Shown in pieces: positions 15,571 through 25,778 of a stretch of DNA of 64,000 nt. How positions within the stretch are numbered: position 1 is the stretch's first letter; every line of letters starts with the position of its first letter. The DNA comes from Firmicutes bacterium HGW-Firmicutes-7 (GTDB lineage Bacteria > Bacillota > Clostridia > Lachnospirales > Vallitaleaceae). Made by a program: the position numbers and the translations under genes. The DNA is taken from the NCBI GenBank assembly GCA_002841375.1, contig PGZO01000005.1, forward strand, positions 148,269 to 212,268. Direction: 5' to 3'. Below the pieces are notes generated by a model. That model was given only the letters and a program-made list of their open reading frames with translations. It did no database searches and was not told where the DNA came from.

Positions 15571-16713
15571 GTGAAAAGTTTGTTTAATGTACCATATAAA
15601 TCTAATAATGAATTACTTTATATACAGGATGCTATTCAACTTGGTAAAACAGGAGGAGATGGCTGTTATACAGCGTTATGTCAAAGAAAATTAGAAGAAG
15701 TTTTGAAAAGCAACAAAATTTTAATGACAACTTCCTGTACTCATGCATTAGAACTTGTTTTTGAACTTATAGAGTTAAAAGATTTTGAAGTAATTATGCC
15801 TTCCTACAACTATCCATCTACGGCAAATTCAGTTTTATTAAAAGGTGGAAAAGTTGTTTTTACAGAAGTTAATAAAGAAAATTTGTGCATTGATGTACAT
15901 AAAATTGAAGAAAAAATTACGCCAAAGACCAAAGCAATCCTTGTCGTACATTATGGCGGTACAAGCTGTGATATGGAGCCTATTATGGCGTTAGCTGATA
16001 AATATCACTTATATGTTGTCGAAGATGTAGCCCAAGGGTTTTTAAGTAGCTATAAAAATAAATGGCTTGGAACCATTGGGCACTTTGGATGTTATAGTTT
16101 TCATGAAACAAAAAATATAAACTGTGGTGAAGGTGGTGCGCTAAGTATTAATAGTATTGATCACTCCTTGATTGAAAAAGCAGAGAATATTCGTCAGAAG
16201 GGTACGAACCGAAGTGCCTATGATAGAGGTGAGGTTGCTTTTTATGAATGGGTTAGTAAAGGATCAAGCTATTCACCATCAGAAATATTAATGGCCTATT
16301 TATTTGCCCAATTGGAAGTGGCAGAGCTCCTTCAAATGAGAAGAAGAGACCTATTTCAACATTATTATAAGCTGTTTCAAGCAACTGCTTATCCTAGCAT
16401 TGAAGCTTTTTCAAGCGGGAATATGTATGGAGCGTTTAATGCACATATATTCTATGTTATTTTTAAGACTGAGAATTATGCCAGATGTTTTATGGAACAA
16501 TTAAGGAGTAACAACATAAATGCATATACCCATTTTATACCTTTACATTTGAGTAAAATGGGGAAAAATTTAGGGTATCATAAGGAAGATTTCCCTTATG
16601 AAGCCAGTGTTTGTAAAAGATTAGTTCGGTTACCTATTCATAGTATGATGGAGCAAGATACAATAGACTTTACTATGAAAGAAATTCATGAAGTCTTAAT
16701 GAGGTTAAAATGA
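15571..16713 (+). CDS. DegT/DnrJ/EryC1-family sugar aminotransferase
   Basis: The 380-residue PLP enzyme starts at GTG. The motif SFHETKNINCGEGGAL holds the PLP lysine (K181) and matches the WecE/FdtB branch, which makes dTDP-4-amino or 3-amino dideoxysugars from keto-sugars. The GTG has GAGGCGA upstream. It overlaps the next glycosyltransferase gene by ATGA, so sugar amination and transfer are coupled. The exact nucleotide sugar is inferred only. Confidence 0.82.
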   Translation: MKSLFNVPYKSNNELLYIQDAIQLGKTGGDGCYTALCQRKLEEVLKSNKILMTTSCTHALELVFELIELKDFEVIMPSYNYPSTANSVLLKGGKVVFTEVNKENLCIDVHKIEEKITPKTKAILVVHYGGTSCDMEPIMALADKYHLYVVEDVAQGFLSSYKNKWLGTIGHFGCYSFHETKNINCGEGGALSINSIDHSLIEKAENIRQKGTNRSAYDRGEVAFYEWVSKGSSYSPSEILMAYLFAQLEVAELLQMRRRDLFQHYYKLFQATAYPSIEAFSSGNMYGAFNAHIFYVIFKTENYARCFMEQLRSNNINAYTHFIPLHLSKMGKNLGYHKEDFPYEASVCKRLVRLPIHSMMEQDTIDFTMKEIHEVLMRLK

Positions 16714-17441
16714 TATCAATAATTGTACCCGTATATAACTCGGGAAAAACATTAAAAAATCTGTGTATGGAAATCATTGAAGTCATGGGAATCATGCAGC
16801 AAAACTATGAAATAATTTTAGTCAATGATGCAAGTAGGGATAACAGTTGTCATGTCATAAAAAAATTAGCTAGTAATCATATGCATATTATAGGTATTCA
16901 TTTGGCAAAGAATGTAGGTCAGCAAAACGCGCTATTATGTGGTATTAGGTATTCTACCGGTGACTATGTTATAACGATTGATGATGATCTTCAATATACA
17001 CCCTTTGATATTCCTAAGCTTTTACATAAAATTCATCAAGGTTATGATGTTGTATATGGTATACCTATACAGAAAGAGCATAATGTTTATAGAAATATTG
17101 GGACAAGGTTTAAACATAATGTTTTCAATCATTTTCTAAAAAAACCTGAGCATATTTGTATTACAAGCTTTAGAATTCTGAGTAAAAGACTAGTGGATAA
17201 AATAATTATGGATAACAATAGTTTTGTATATTTATCTGCTGCAACATTTAAAAATACTCAAAACGTTGCTAATGTAAAAGTACATCATTATAAACGGGCG
17301 TATGGTCAATCCAATTACAGCATACCTAAACTTTTCAAGCTGATGTTTAATATTTTAATCTATTATAGCGATTGGGTATTATTCAAACCGCTAAAAAAAC
17401 ACAAACATCAGTATCATATAAAGGAGATTATAATCAATTGA
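16710..17441 (+). CDS. GT2-family glycosyltransferase (polyprenyl-phosphate type)
   Basis: The 243-residue protein starts SIIVPVYNSGKTL and has the nucleotide-sugar motif NDASRDNS, the metal-binding IDDDLQ and the GIRYSTGDYVI segment of DPM1/GtrB-like enzymes. These load a sugar onto undecaprenyl phosphate. The two C-terminal membrane segments of GtrB are missing; only a short hydrophobic stretch near residue 215 remains. Confidence 0.8.
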   Translation: MISIIVPVYNSGKTLKNLCMEIIEVMGIMQQNYEIILVNDASRDNSCHVIKKLASNHMHIIGIHLAKNVGQQNALLCGIRYSTGDYVITIDDDLQYTPFDIPKLLHKIHQGYDVVYGIPIQKEHNVYRNIGTRFKHNVFNHFLKKPEHICITSFRILSKRLVDKIIMDNNSFVYLSAATFKNTQNVANVKVHHYKRAYGQSNYSIPKLFKLMFNILIYYSDWVLFKPLKKHKHQYHIKEIIIN

Positions 17442-18673
17442 AGGAAAAATTAATGATTCTTGGCGCGTCGTATGCCCAACTAAATGCTATTAAGCGTGCA
17501 AGCGTAAGTGGGATTAAAGTATTGGCAACAGACTACTCGAAAACTTCTATTGGTAAGATGTATGCAGATGAACATGCTTTTGCAAGTACGTTTGATGTCG
17601 ACACAACATTAAAGGTTGCAAAAGATCACCATATAAATGGAATCATGACGACAGGAACAGATCAACCAGTGTTAACTGTTAGCAAGATTGCACAGGATTT
17701 AAATTTGCCTTCATTTTTATCTATTCACACTGCCTATCAAGTTACCCATAAAAAAGCCATGAAGAAAGTTTTTATAGACCATAATATTCCTACAGTTGAT
17801 TACAGAGTGATTGACCGTAAATTTTCTGATGATGAACTTAAAGGTTTGATTTTTCCAGTGGTAGTCAAACCACTTGATTCCCAAGGTCAAAGAGGTATTT
17901 ATAAATTATCCACGATAGAAGAAATTCGCAGGCATTTTCATCTAGTTCTTAAGCATTCAAGAGAACAAGAAATAATGGTTGAATCTTATTATGAAAATAA
18001 TGAAATCACCATAAGTGGATGGGTGAAAAATGGACAAGAAAAAATATTAACCGTTACAGATCGAGTAACGTTTCAAGAAGAAGGAAATTTAGGTATTTGC
18101 TTATCTCATGAGTTTCCTTCCAAACATTTACCTGAGTATATTGACGAAATTAAAGCTGTTACGCATGAAATTGTAAAAGCTTTTAAAATAAAGGAAGGTC
18201 CAATTTATTTTCAAATGTTTATTGGAGAAGAGGGCTTAAAAGTTAATGAAATAGCTTGTAGAATTGGAGGTGCTTATGAAGATGAAGCCATACCTGTTCT
18301 GACAGGTGTAGATATATTGCAAATGGTTATAGACTATTCTATAGGAAAAGAGATCAACTACACAGCGTTAGACCAATATGATATGACGCTTAATAATCTT
18401 TATGCATCCATTCAATTATTTTTCTTAAATGAAGGGGTGATCAATACAATGACTCCTGAAGATGAAATTAAAAAGTTAGAAGGGATAGCTAGCATTGGAT
18501 ATCATTATAAAGTATTTGAGCAAGTTAGACCCATTGAAAATGCAACAGCAAGAGCAGGGTATGCTATTGTAATTGGAGAAAGTCAAGAACAGCTAAAATA
18601 TAATCTTTTACAGTTATATGATAAAATGCAAATAGTGGATAATAATAATCACAATATGGTGATTCATTCATAG
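17438..18673 (+). CDS. ATP-grasp family ligase
   Basis: The protein of about 411 residues has an N-terminal Rossmann-like LGASYAQLNAIKRA, then an ATP-grasp core with PVVVKPLDSQGQRGIY, EIMVESYYENNEI and the metal-site VNEIACRIGGAYEDEA. It resembles carbamoyl-phosphate synthase large-chain-like ligases that join a carboxylate to an amine or thiol. TTG 17438 is taken as start because of AAGGAG upstream. ATG 17453 is an alternative. In this sugar cluster it may amidate or acylate an amino sugar, which is inference. Confidence 0.75.
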   Translation: MKEKLMILGASYAQLNAIKRASVSGIKVLATDYSKTSIGKMYADEHAFASTFDVDTTLKVAKDHHINGIMTTGTDQPVLTVSKIAQDLNLPSFLSIHTAYQVTHKKAMKKVFIDHNIPTVDYRVIDRKFSDDELKGLIFPVVVKPLDSQGQRGIYKLSTIEEIRRHFHLVLKHSREQEIMVESYYENNEITISGWVKNGQEKILTVTDRVTFQEEGNLGICLSHEFPSKHLPEYIDEIKAVTHEIVKAFKIKEGPIYFQMFIGEEGLKVNEIACRIGGAYEDEAIPVLTGVDILQMVIDYSIGKEINYTALDQYDMTLNNLYASIQLFFLNEGVINTMTPEDEIKKLEGIASIGYHYKVFEQVRPIENATARAGYAIVIGESQEQLKYNLLQLYDKMQIVDNNNHNMVIHS

Positions 18674-18693
18674 TTATAGAGGAGGGGTTGTTT

Positions 18694-19629
18694 ATGAAAG
18701 GGTTTAAAGCAGTTATTATAATAAGCTTTATGATGTTGATATTTTCAAGTTGCACAAAAAAGAATGGAGAGGAAACACTTTTTATTGCTGAGCAGTATGG
18801 ATTAGCTTATGCACCGCTACAAATTATGAAAGAAAAACAAATTTTAGAGGCACTATTACCCAATACCAAGATTGAATGGGTAACATTGTCAAATACAACG
18901 TCTATAAGAGAAGCGATGTTATCTGAAAATGTAGATGTTGGATTTATGGGTATTCCCCCTTTTATTATTGGCCTTGACAATGGGATGGACTGGAAAATTA
19001 TGAGTGGACTTTCTAAGAATCCATCTGGATTAGTTACTTATGATAAGAATATTAAGACATTAGCAGATTTCACTTCAGCAGATAAAATTGCATTGCCACA
19101 ACCTGGGAGTATCCAACATATTCTGTTAGCAATGGCCTGTGAAAAGCAATTTGGAGAAGCAGATCGATTAGATCATTTATTAGTTGCTATGAAACATCCG
19201 GACGCTTATCAATCACTAGAATCGCAATCAACGATAAAAGCCCACTTTGCTTCACCACCTTATTTATTTGATGAATTAAATAATGCTGATAATCACCTTA
19301 TTCTATCAGGGGAAGAAGCCTTTGGTGAAGACTTCACATTCATAGTAGGCGTTTGCGGAAGAGAATTTTACAATAATAAGAAACAGTATGAAGCTGTGAA
19401 CGAAGGCTTGAAACAAGCGATTACTTATATGAAACAAAATGAGGCTGAAGCAATTGCGTTGTTGTCAACAAGTTACTCGATTGATGAATTGCTTTTAAAA
19501 GAGTACTTAACCCAAGAAGGTATGATATATAGTCAGGAAGTAGAAGGATTAGAAAGGTTTGTTGATTTTATGCTTCGAAATGAGTATATAAAAAATGACT
19601 ATCAATTAGACGATCTCATATGGGAGTAA
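18694..19629 (+). CDS. NitT/TauT-type ABC substrate-binding lipoprotein
   Basis: The 311-residue protein has a lipoprotein signal with lipobox IFSSC (C20) and an SsuA/ThiY-like fold: FIAEQYGLAYAPLQIMKE, then SIREAMLSENVDVGFMGIPPF. Residues around VTYDKNIKTLADF fit the second lobe. GAGGAGGGG lies upstream of the ATG at 18694. The ligand is unknown; the family binds sulfonates, pyrimidines or similar small molecules. Confidence 0.82.
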   Translation: MKGFKAVIIISFMMLIFSSCTKKNGEETLFIAEQYGLAYAPLQIMKEKQILEALLPNTKIEWVTLSNTTSIREAMLSENVDVGFMGIPPFIIGLDNGMDWKIMSGLSKNPSGLVTYDKNIKTLADFTSADKIALPQPGSIQHILLAMACEKQFGEADRLDHLLVAMKHPDAYQSLESQSTIKAHFASPPYLFDELNNADNHLILSGEEAFGEDFTFIVGVCGREFYNNKKQYEAVNEGLKQAITYMKQNEAEAIALLSTSYSIDELLLKEYLTQEGMIYSQEVEGLERFVDFMLRNEYIKNDYQLDDLIWE

Positions 19630-19635
19630 TATATA

Positions 19636-20403
19636 ATGAGCGGATTAAGAAATAAATACATACAAAGAAGCATTAGTGTGATCATACTTATATTTCTTTG
19701 GGAAATTCTATATAAACTTCAAATGTTTCCAGTCCAATTATTTCCTTCTACTACGCAGATTATAAAAGCCTTGGTAGAGGACTTGATGGCAGGAAAGTTA
19801 TTGGTTCAAATAGGTCATTCGCTCCTGCTAATAATAGTTGCCTTAGTAATGGGATTTATTATTGCACTTTTTTTAAGCTATGTTGGTTATCTATCGAAGT
19901 CTATTTCTGTGTTACTAGATACACTCATTGCAATATTAGATCCGTTACCAGGCGTTGCAATACTACCTTTAGTCATTTTATGGATAGGTATAGGGGAAAA
20001 AGCTATTTTGTTTATTATGTTACATTCTATTATCTGGCCAATGGTAATTAGCATTCAAACAGGTATGAACAATATTGATAAAGTGTATATTGAGAGCGCA
20101 AAAACCAATTCAATTACTCATTGGCAATTGTTTTGGTGTATTTTATTTCCTTTAAGCTTACCACAAATAATGGCAGGTTTAAAAATCGGATGGTCTAGGT
20201 CATGGAGAGCATTAATTAGCACAGAAATGATTTTTGGCGCAATCGGGTCATTAGGAGGTATAGGATGGTATTTGTTTGAAAAACGAACATTTATGAATAC
20301 ACCTGGCATGTTTGCGGGTCTTATTGTTATAATTATAATTAGTATTTTCATAGAAGATGTTGCTTTTGTTAAAATGGATGCATGGATCAAGGAGAAATTA
20401 TAG
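19636..20403 (+). CDS. ABC transporter permease (SsuC/TauC family)
   Basis: The 255-residue protein has six or so membrane helices and the cytoplasmic EAA-like loop YIESAKTNSITHWQLFW...LPLSLPQIMAGLKIG, typical of binding-protein-dependent importers. It follows the lipoprotein gene by 6 bases. No ATPase gene follows, because the next gene is convergent on the minus strand. The system therefore needs an ATPase encoded elsewhere. Confidence 0.85.
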   Translation: MSGLRNKYIQRSISVIILIFLWEILYKLQMFPVQLFPSTTQIIKALVEDLMAGKLLVQIGHSLLLIIVALVMGFIIALFLSYVGYLSKSISVLLDTLIAILDPLPGVAILPLVILWIGIGEKAILFIMLHSIIWPMVISIQTGMNNIDKVYIESAKTNSITHWQLFWCILFPLSLPQIMAGLKIGWSRSWRALISTEMIFGAIGSLGGIGWYLFEKRTFMNTPGMFAGLIVIIIISIFIEDVAFVKMDAWIKEKL

Positions 20404-20409
20404 GTGCTA

Positions 20410-21963
20410 TTATTCATAAACTTGATAAATACTAATTTTCCATTCATATTCCATCATATATTTTGGAATTCTTATGCCGTACATAGAGTCTGTAAAGCTA
20501 TGAACTAGCGTACATTCATTCTGGATAAATTCTGTCATTTGATCATAATAATGATCCTCCCCATATAAAATAAGCCAGTTTACATTGTTATGAATGTAAT
20601 CCAATTCTTCATAATGAACGATATATTCAATCCCATTTTTATCAATGTATTCTTGAAAGGAAAGATCATTCACTTCTATAAAAGCAAGATTCCTATAATC
20701 TAACAATGCACTATTGTCAAAGTAAAAATCTGAATTTAAATTACCTAATGTTTTGCTGTCTTTTGGAATAACACTTGAGAATTCGCTAAGATAATCCTCA
20801 TAACGATAATGAAGAAAAGGTTTAATTTCCGTTAAAGATATAACGAAAGATAGCACGATCAAAGTACAATAAAGTACATATTGGATTTTAACGTTATGAA
20901 ATAAAATTGAAATAACATTTACTAACATGATGTAGAAAAATGGAATGAAAAATAGTACACTGGTGCTATTGTATCGGCCTATTAGAAGAATACCAATTTG
21001 AACAGCAAAAAGAGAAATAATGCATATTTTAAGGGTTTTGCGGCTCTTTTCATTTGCGAAGCGTTTACTAATTAATACACCAATAGAAATAGGAATAAGT
21101 ATTATGAAAGTAATCCAGAAGTGTTTCATAGGGGGAACATAGTATGTTGCACTTATACTATTAAATATTTTTAAATAAAAATCATCTAAAGTAAAAAGTT
21201 TGGCACCAATCGGTAAATCCACGCCAAAGGTCGATCCATATTGTGAATAATGGGTAAGGAAGTTTGGGTCACCCAACAAACTAAGGAAAATAAATACTAT
21301 AGCAAAGCCAGCTACAATAATTATGAGAAAAGACAGTTCTTTAAATGATTTCTCATGTATGATCCAATCATACATATAAATAAATCCAAATATTAAAGCA
21401 AGAAGGAAACTATTAGGATGAATACCTATGCTAATACCAATAATACAGCCTAATATTAAAGTTGACTTAAAGGAAGGAGCAGGAAGACTGAAATATACAT
21501 ATAATCCTAACATCAAGAAAAACAGAATGATTATTTCTTGTCGTGCAAAGTGAGAAGCATAAATAAATTGAAGGTTCAGGCTTAATAAAATAGTAGCCAT
21601 TATAGCAATAATGGCGTTTTTTTGGATGTTTAGTATCACCTTATAAAATATTAACAAGGATATTAAGGAAATAATTAAGGAGATAAGCCTAACGGTGAAA
21701 ATATTATAACCTAAAAAATAAATAAAAGGCATTTGAATTAGGTGAAATATTATTTTAATACTATGGGGATGACGAGGATATAGATCAAAAAAGGCCTCTG
21801 TACAATAAATGTTATGGGTATCCATCATATTTCTAGTTAAACCGCTTAACCATGCTTCGTCAGAATGTACAAAAGGAAAGCTTGTTAAAAAAAAGATACT
21901 TGTTATAAAGTATAATAAAAGAAATAAAACAATTATGAAAGCACTTTTTGATTTATTGTTCAT
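20410..21963 (-). CDS. GT39/ArnT-like polytopic glycosyltransferase
   Basis: The 517-residue protein has about ten membrane helices and an early extracytoplasmic acidic motif HSDEAWLSGL, typical of lipid-linked sugar transferases of the GT-C fold (PF13231-like). A soluble C-terminal domain follows the last helix at about residue 390. These enzymes move a sugar from polyprenyl phosphate onto a protein or glycan outside the cell. The acceptor is unknown. It is convergent with the ABC permease gene. Confidence 0.75.
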   Translation of the reverse strand: MNNKSKSAFIIVLFLLLYFITSIFFLTSFPFVHSDEAWLSGLTRNMMDTHNIYCTEAFFDLYPRHPHSIKIIFHLIQMPFIYFLGYNIFTVRLISLIISLISLLIFYKVILNIQKNAIIAIMATILLSLNLQFIYASHFARQEIIILFFLMLGLYVYFSLPAPSFKSTLILGCIIGISIGIHPNSFLLALIFGFIYMYDWIIHEKSFKELSFLIIIVAGFAIVFIFLSLLGDPNFLTHYSQYGSTFGVDLPIGAKLFTLDDFYLKIFNSISATYYVPPMKHFWITFIILIPISIGVLISKRFANEKSRKTLKICIISLFAVQIGILLIGRYNSTSVLFFIPFFYIMLVNVISILFHNVKIQYVLYCTLIVLSFVISLTEIKPFLHYRYEDYLSEFSSVIPKDSKTLGNLNSDFYFDNSALLDYRNLAFIEVNDLSFQEYIDKNGIEYIVHYEELDYIHNNVNWLILYGEDHYYDQMTEFIQNECTLVHSFTDSMYGIRIPKYMMEYEWKISIYQVYE

Positions 21964-22218
21964 AAAAACTCCTTAGCATATATAATTATTGTAGCTAATC
22001 CATAGGGGTATTATAGCATGGGATAGCGTATATTAAAATTGATATTCAATATTAAAGTATCAAATATAGCATTCGCAAAACTTATAACAAAAAACAGGTT
22101 ATATAATGTATAATTAAATATGTAAGTGGTTGTCAATAAGTTTTTTATTTCCCTGCAATTGTATAAAATTTAACAATCTTTTGTATTAGTAAGTTAAGCC
22201 TAGGAGGATAAAATAAAG

Positions 22219-23118
22219 ATGAAGCTAAAAAAATACATAATGGTTTTATCCCTACTTTTTGTAGTTTTAATGTTTGCAAGTTGCACTCAAACAGCGTATA
22301 CACAAAGCAATAACATCATTGAACCTGGAGAAGTTAAGAATGAAATTGGAAAGGCACAGATAATTGTTGTAGATGCCAGATCTAAGGAAGATTATGATAA
22401 GGGGCACATTAAAGGAGCTATTCATCTGGAGCCTTCAGAACTATCAACAACAAGGCCAGTTCTAGGTAAGTTGCGTTCTAAAGAAGACATTGAAAAGGTG
22501 TTAAGTTCTAAAGGTGTTTCGAATGAATCTATTTTATTTGTTTATGATAACAATGGAGGCGTGAATGCTTCAAGAGTATGGTGGACATTAAAAGGTTTTG
22601 GACACGAACAAATTAAAGTCATCAACAAAGGAGAAAAAGGCCTACTAGAAGAAAAGATAGAAGTATCTTTAGAAGTCCCAACACTAGCTAAGACTACGTA
22701 TGTAGCAGCTGATTTTAATGATGGTATGATTGTTGAATTAGAAGAAATGAAAATAATAACATCTGATGAAAACAGCCAAGTTCGAATTATCGATGTAAGA
22801 AGTACTGCAGAATATGATGAAGGGGCTATACCGAAAGCAATACTCTATCCACATACAAAGAATTTATATACAGATGGCGCATTTAAATCAGGTAAGAATA
22901 TTTATTTATCCTATAATGATTTTGGATTAGATAAAGACGATCCCATTATTTTATATTGCAAAACATCATTTAGAGCAACACAAACAGCCGTATTACTTGA
23001 AGAAGCTGGCTTTACTAATGTAAAAGTGTATGATGGTGCATGGGAAGAATGGTCTAAGGATATGCCTCAAGAAAAAAAAGAAGAGAAACAAGTAACGACA
23101 ACACAAGATGCATCATAA
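22219..23118 (+). CDS. Double-rhodanese lipoprotein (one domain inactive)
   Basis: The 299-residue protein has a signal with lipobox MFASC (C22), then two rhodanese domains. The first has the fold (VVDARSKEDYDKGHIKGA) but its active loop is DNNGGVNASRV, without cysteine. The second has C247 (YCKTSFRATQ), the usual thiosulfate-sulfurtransferase loop. It is therefore an extracytoplasmic sulfurtransferase with one catalytic domain. Its neighbour is a second double rhodanese, and it probably works on thiosulfate or polysulfide. Confidence 0.85.
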   Translation: MKLKKYIMVLSLLFVVLMFASCTQTAYTQSNNIIEPGEVKNEIGKAQIIVVDARSKEDYDKGHIKGAIHLEPSELSTTRPVLGKLRSKEDIEKVLSSKGVSNESILFVYDNNGGVNASRVWWTLKGFGHEQIKVINKGEKGLLEEKIEVSLEVPTLAKTTYVAADFNDGMIVELEEMKIITSDENSQVRIIDVRSTAEYDEGAIPKAILYPHTKNLYTDGAFKSGKNIYLSYNDFGLDKDDPIILYCKTSFRATQTAVLLEEAGFTNVKVYDGAWEEWSKDMPQEKKEEKQVTTTQDAS

Positions 23119-23159
23119 TAGAATTCAACTATATTGGGTGAAAAAAATGGAGGATTACA

Positions 23160-24134
23160 ATGAAAAAGATTAAAAGTTTATTTGCATTTTTATTGATTGG
23201 TGCTTTAGTATTAAGTTTAATGGGTTGTGCTAAAGAAGAAGTAGTGGATACAAGCATGGATATTGCAGCAGAAACACCAGAAGCACCAGAAACGCCAGAA
23301 GAACCAGTTGTAATAGAAAAAGATATTGTAGAAGAAGGCGTGCTCGCTTATTTTGCAAATATGCCAGAACATGGGTACAAAATAAAAGAAGCTGATTTAT
23401 TAGAAAAAGTTAAAGCGAATGATGAAATGGTAATTCTTGACATCCGTTCGGCGGAAGATTACGCAAAGGGCCACGTGATAGGAGCTATTAACGTACCATG
23501 GGGAACAGCAATAAGTGATAATATTACAAAAATTCCACAAGATAAAGAAGTCTTTATTTATTGTTATACAGGGCAAACAGCAGGTCAAGCAGTGATGACA
23601 ATGAACCTTGCAGGCATTAATGCAAGATCAATTGAGTTTGGTTGGAATCTCGGTATTTCTAAGGTAGAAGGCTATGAAGCATTAACTGATACAAACGCTT
23701 ATGAATTTGGTAGTGATGCATATGAAGTTGCACCAGAAATAGTTGCAGCATTAGATAGTTATTATTCAGGTTTAGCTGACGTAGGAGATACAATTTATAA
23801 GTTTTATAAAATTTCTGAGGATGATTTAAAGGCATTAATGGAATCAGATGAAGACTTTTATATACTATCTGTGAGAAAAGCTGAAGATTATGAAAAAGGA
23901 CACATAGACGGTGCCTTTAACATTCCGTTTACAGCTGGTATGGAACAACAATTTTCTATACTACCAGTAGGAAAAAAAGTAGTAGTATATTGCTATACAG
24001 GTCAAACTTCTGGTCAAACTGTAGCAGGTTTAAGACTTTTAGGTTATGACGCAGTTTCATTAAATGCAGGTATGGGAAAAGATAAGAATGCGCCTGCTGG
24101 TTGGGCAAATAAAGGATATGAAGTGGTTCAATAA
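23160..24134 (+). CDS. Double-rhodanese lipoprotein (both domains with Cys)
   Basis: The 324-residue lipoprotein has lipobox SLMGC (C23) and a Pro/Glu-rich linker, followed by two rhodanese domains with nearly identical active loops YCYTGQTAGQ (C135) and YCYTGQTSGQ (C278). The repeated identity points to a recent duplication within the gene. It is 41 bases downstream of the other double rhodanese and has its own terminator. Confidence 0.85.
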   Translation: MKKIKSLFAFLLIGALVLSLMGCAKEEVVDTSMDIAAETPEAPETPEEPVVIEKDIVEEGVLAYFANMPEHGYKIKEADLLEKVKANDEMVILDIRSAEDYAKGHVIGAINVPWGTAISDNITKIPQDKEVFIYCYTGQTAGQAVMTMNLAGINARSIEFGWNLGISKVEGYEALTDTNAYEFGSDAYEVAPEIVAALDSYYSGLADVGDTIYKFYKISEDDLKALMESDEDFYILSVRKAEDYEKGHIDGAFNIPFTAGMEQQFSILPVGKKVVVYCYTGQTSGQTVAGLRLLGYDAVSLNAGMGKDKNAPAGWANKGYEVVQ

Positions 24135-24154
24135 CAATTAGATAACATTATTTG

Positions 24155-24189
24155 AAAATCGCCATGGTCGCAAGATTATGGCGATTTTT
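24155..24189 (+). terminator. Rho-independent terminator
   Basis: AAAATCGCCAT pairs with ATGGCGATTTT, followed by a T-run. Confidence 0.85.
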
Positions 24190-24284
24190 CTAATAATAAC
24201 GTTGATCGAGCACTTGCACTACAGCAATCGACTTATTATTTTAAAATGAGGCATCTAAATATTAAAAATATGGCGTAAATACGG

Positions 24285-24312
24285 AGACAATTAGAATATC
24301 TTATGTTATAAT
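24285..24312 (+). promoter_or_regulatory. Likely glyA promoter
   Basis: AGACAA (24285-24290), 16 bases, TATAAT (24307-24312). The leader to the glyA start is about 150 bases and contains ACATAG...CTATGT complementarity. I see no convincing riboswitch in it. Confidence 0.45.
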
Positions 24313-24468
24313 ACACCTAGCATAAAATTGAAATTATTTATTAACTATTAAATTTTAAATCAATACATAGAAAAGCGTTCCGAATATATTATATTGAAAC
24401 CGATTTTCCTATGTATGAATAGATGTAGGTATTCATGAATGGTTAATAACAAAAACGGAGGATGTATA

Positions 24469-25701
24469 ATGTACTCATTTGATGAAGTCAAAAAAATTGA
24501 CTTAGAAGTAGCAAATGCTATGGAAAAAGAATTTAACAGACAAAAGGATAATATTGAATTAATTGCATCAGAAAACTTTGTATCAGAAGCGGTTATGGCA
24601 GCAATGGGTAGCCCACTAACAAATAAATATGCAGAAGGATATCCAGGAAAGAGATACTATGGTGGTTGTGAATATGTAGATGTAGTTGAAAATCTTGCGA
24701 GAGAACGTGCAAAGGCTATTTTTGGTGCTGACCATGCAAATGTGCAACCACACTCAGGTTCTCAAGCGAATTTTGCAGTATACTTTGCTGTGTTACAACC
24801 AGGAGATACAGTTCTTGGTATGAATCTTTCTCATGGTGGACATTTAACCCATGGGAGTCCTGTAAATATGTCAGGCAAGTATTATAATATTGTACCTTAT
24901 GGCGTAGATAAAAAAGGGTTTATAGATTATGAAGAAGTGATGAAGCTTGCAAAAGAAAATAAACCTAAATTAATTATTGCTGGTGCTAGTGCGTATCCAA
25001 GAACAATTGATTTTAAGAAATTTCGAGAAATCGCTGATGAAGTTGGTGCATTATTAATGGTTGATATGGCACATATTGCAGGGCTTGTAGCGACTGGAAT
25101 GCATCCAAATCCAATACCTTATGCCGACTTTGTTACTACAACAACGCATAAAACGTTACGTGGACCAAGAGGCGGTATGATTCTTTGTAAAGCACAATAT
25201 GCCCAAATAATTGATAAAGGTATTTTCCCAGGTATTCAAGGGGGACCACTTATGCACGTTATAGCTGCAAAAGCAGTGAACTTTGCGGAGGTCATGACAG
25301 AAGAATTCAAATCCTATCAAAAGCAAATTGTTCTCAATGCAACAGCACTTGCAAAGGCGTTAACTAAAAGAGGCTTTAACTTAGTCTCTGGTGGTACGGA
25401 TAACCATTTAATATTATTAGATTTACAAAATATGAATATAACAGGTAAAGTAGCAGAGAAGCATTTAGATGAAGTTGGTGTTACATGTAATAAAAACACC
25501 ATTCCTTATGACCCACAAAGCCCGTTTGTTACAAGTGGAATTAGATTAGGGACACCAGCAGTTACAACTAGAGGAATGAAAGAAGAGGACATGGAGGTTA
25601 TTGCTGAAATTATTTCCTTAGCAATTGCGGATTTTGAAAAAAACAAAGAAAAAGCGGCGTTGATGGTTAAGGAATTGGTAGGAAAATACCCATTATACTA
25701 A
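24469..25701 (+). CDS. glyA: Serine hydroxymethyltransferase
   Basis: The 410-residue PLP enzyme makes glycine and 5,10-methylene-THF from serine and THF. It shows [32 protein letters not shown], and [16 protein letters not shown] with the PLP lysine. Length and motifs are typical of GlyA. The ATG at 24469 follows CGGAGGA. It is transcribed alone and ends at a terminator. Confidence 0.97.
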   Translation: MYSFDEVKKIDLEVANAMEKEFNRQKDNIELIASENFVSEAVMAAMGSPLTNKYAEGYPGKRYYGGCEYVDVVENLARERAKAIFGADHANVQPHSGSQANFAVYFAVLQPGDTVLGMNLSHGGHLTHGSPVNMSGKYYNIVPYGVDKKGFIDYEEVMKLAKENKPKLIIAGASAYPRTIDFKKFREIADEVGALLMVDMAHIAGLVATGMHPNPIPYADFVTTTTHKTLRGPRGGMILCKAQYAQIIDKGIFPGIQGGPLMHVIAAKAVNFAEVMTEEFKSYQKQIVLNATALAKALTKRGFNLVSGGTDNHLILLDLQNMNITGKVAEKHLDEVGVTCNKNTIPYDPQSPFVTSGIRLGTPAVTTRGMKEEDMEVIAEIISLAIADFEKNKEKAALMVKELVGKYPLY

Positions 25702-25729
25702 TAATTATCAAAAAAGCATATACTATTAA

Positions 25730-25754
25730 AAAGGCATCTACTTAAGATGCCTTT
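25730..25754 (+). terminator. Rho-independent terminator of glyA
   Basis: AAAGGCATC pairs with GATGCCTTT around TACTTAA. Confidence 0.8.
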
Positions 25755-25778
25755 ACTTAGTCAAAGGAGCGCAATAAT

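Noticed and set aside
24313..24468. THF or glycine riboswitch upstream of glyA
   Set aside because: The leader has some complementarity (ACATAG/CTATGT), but I could not find the conserved cores of either riboswitch.
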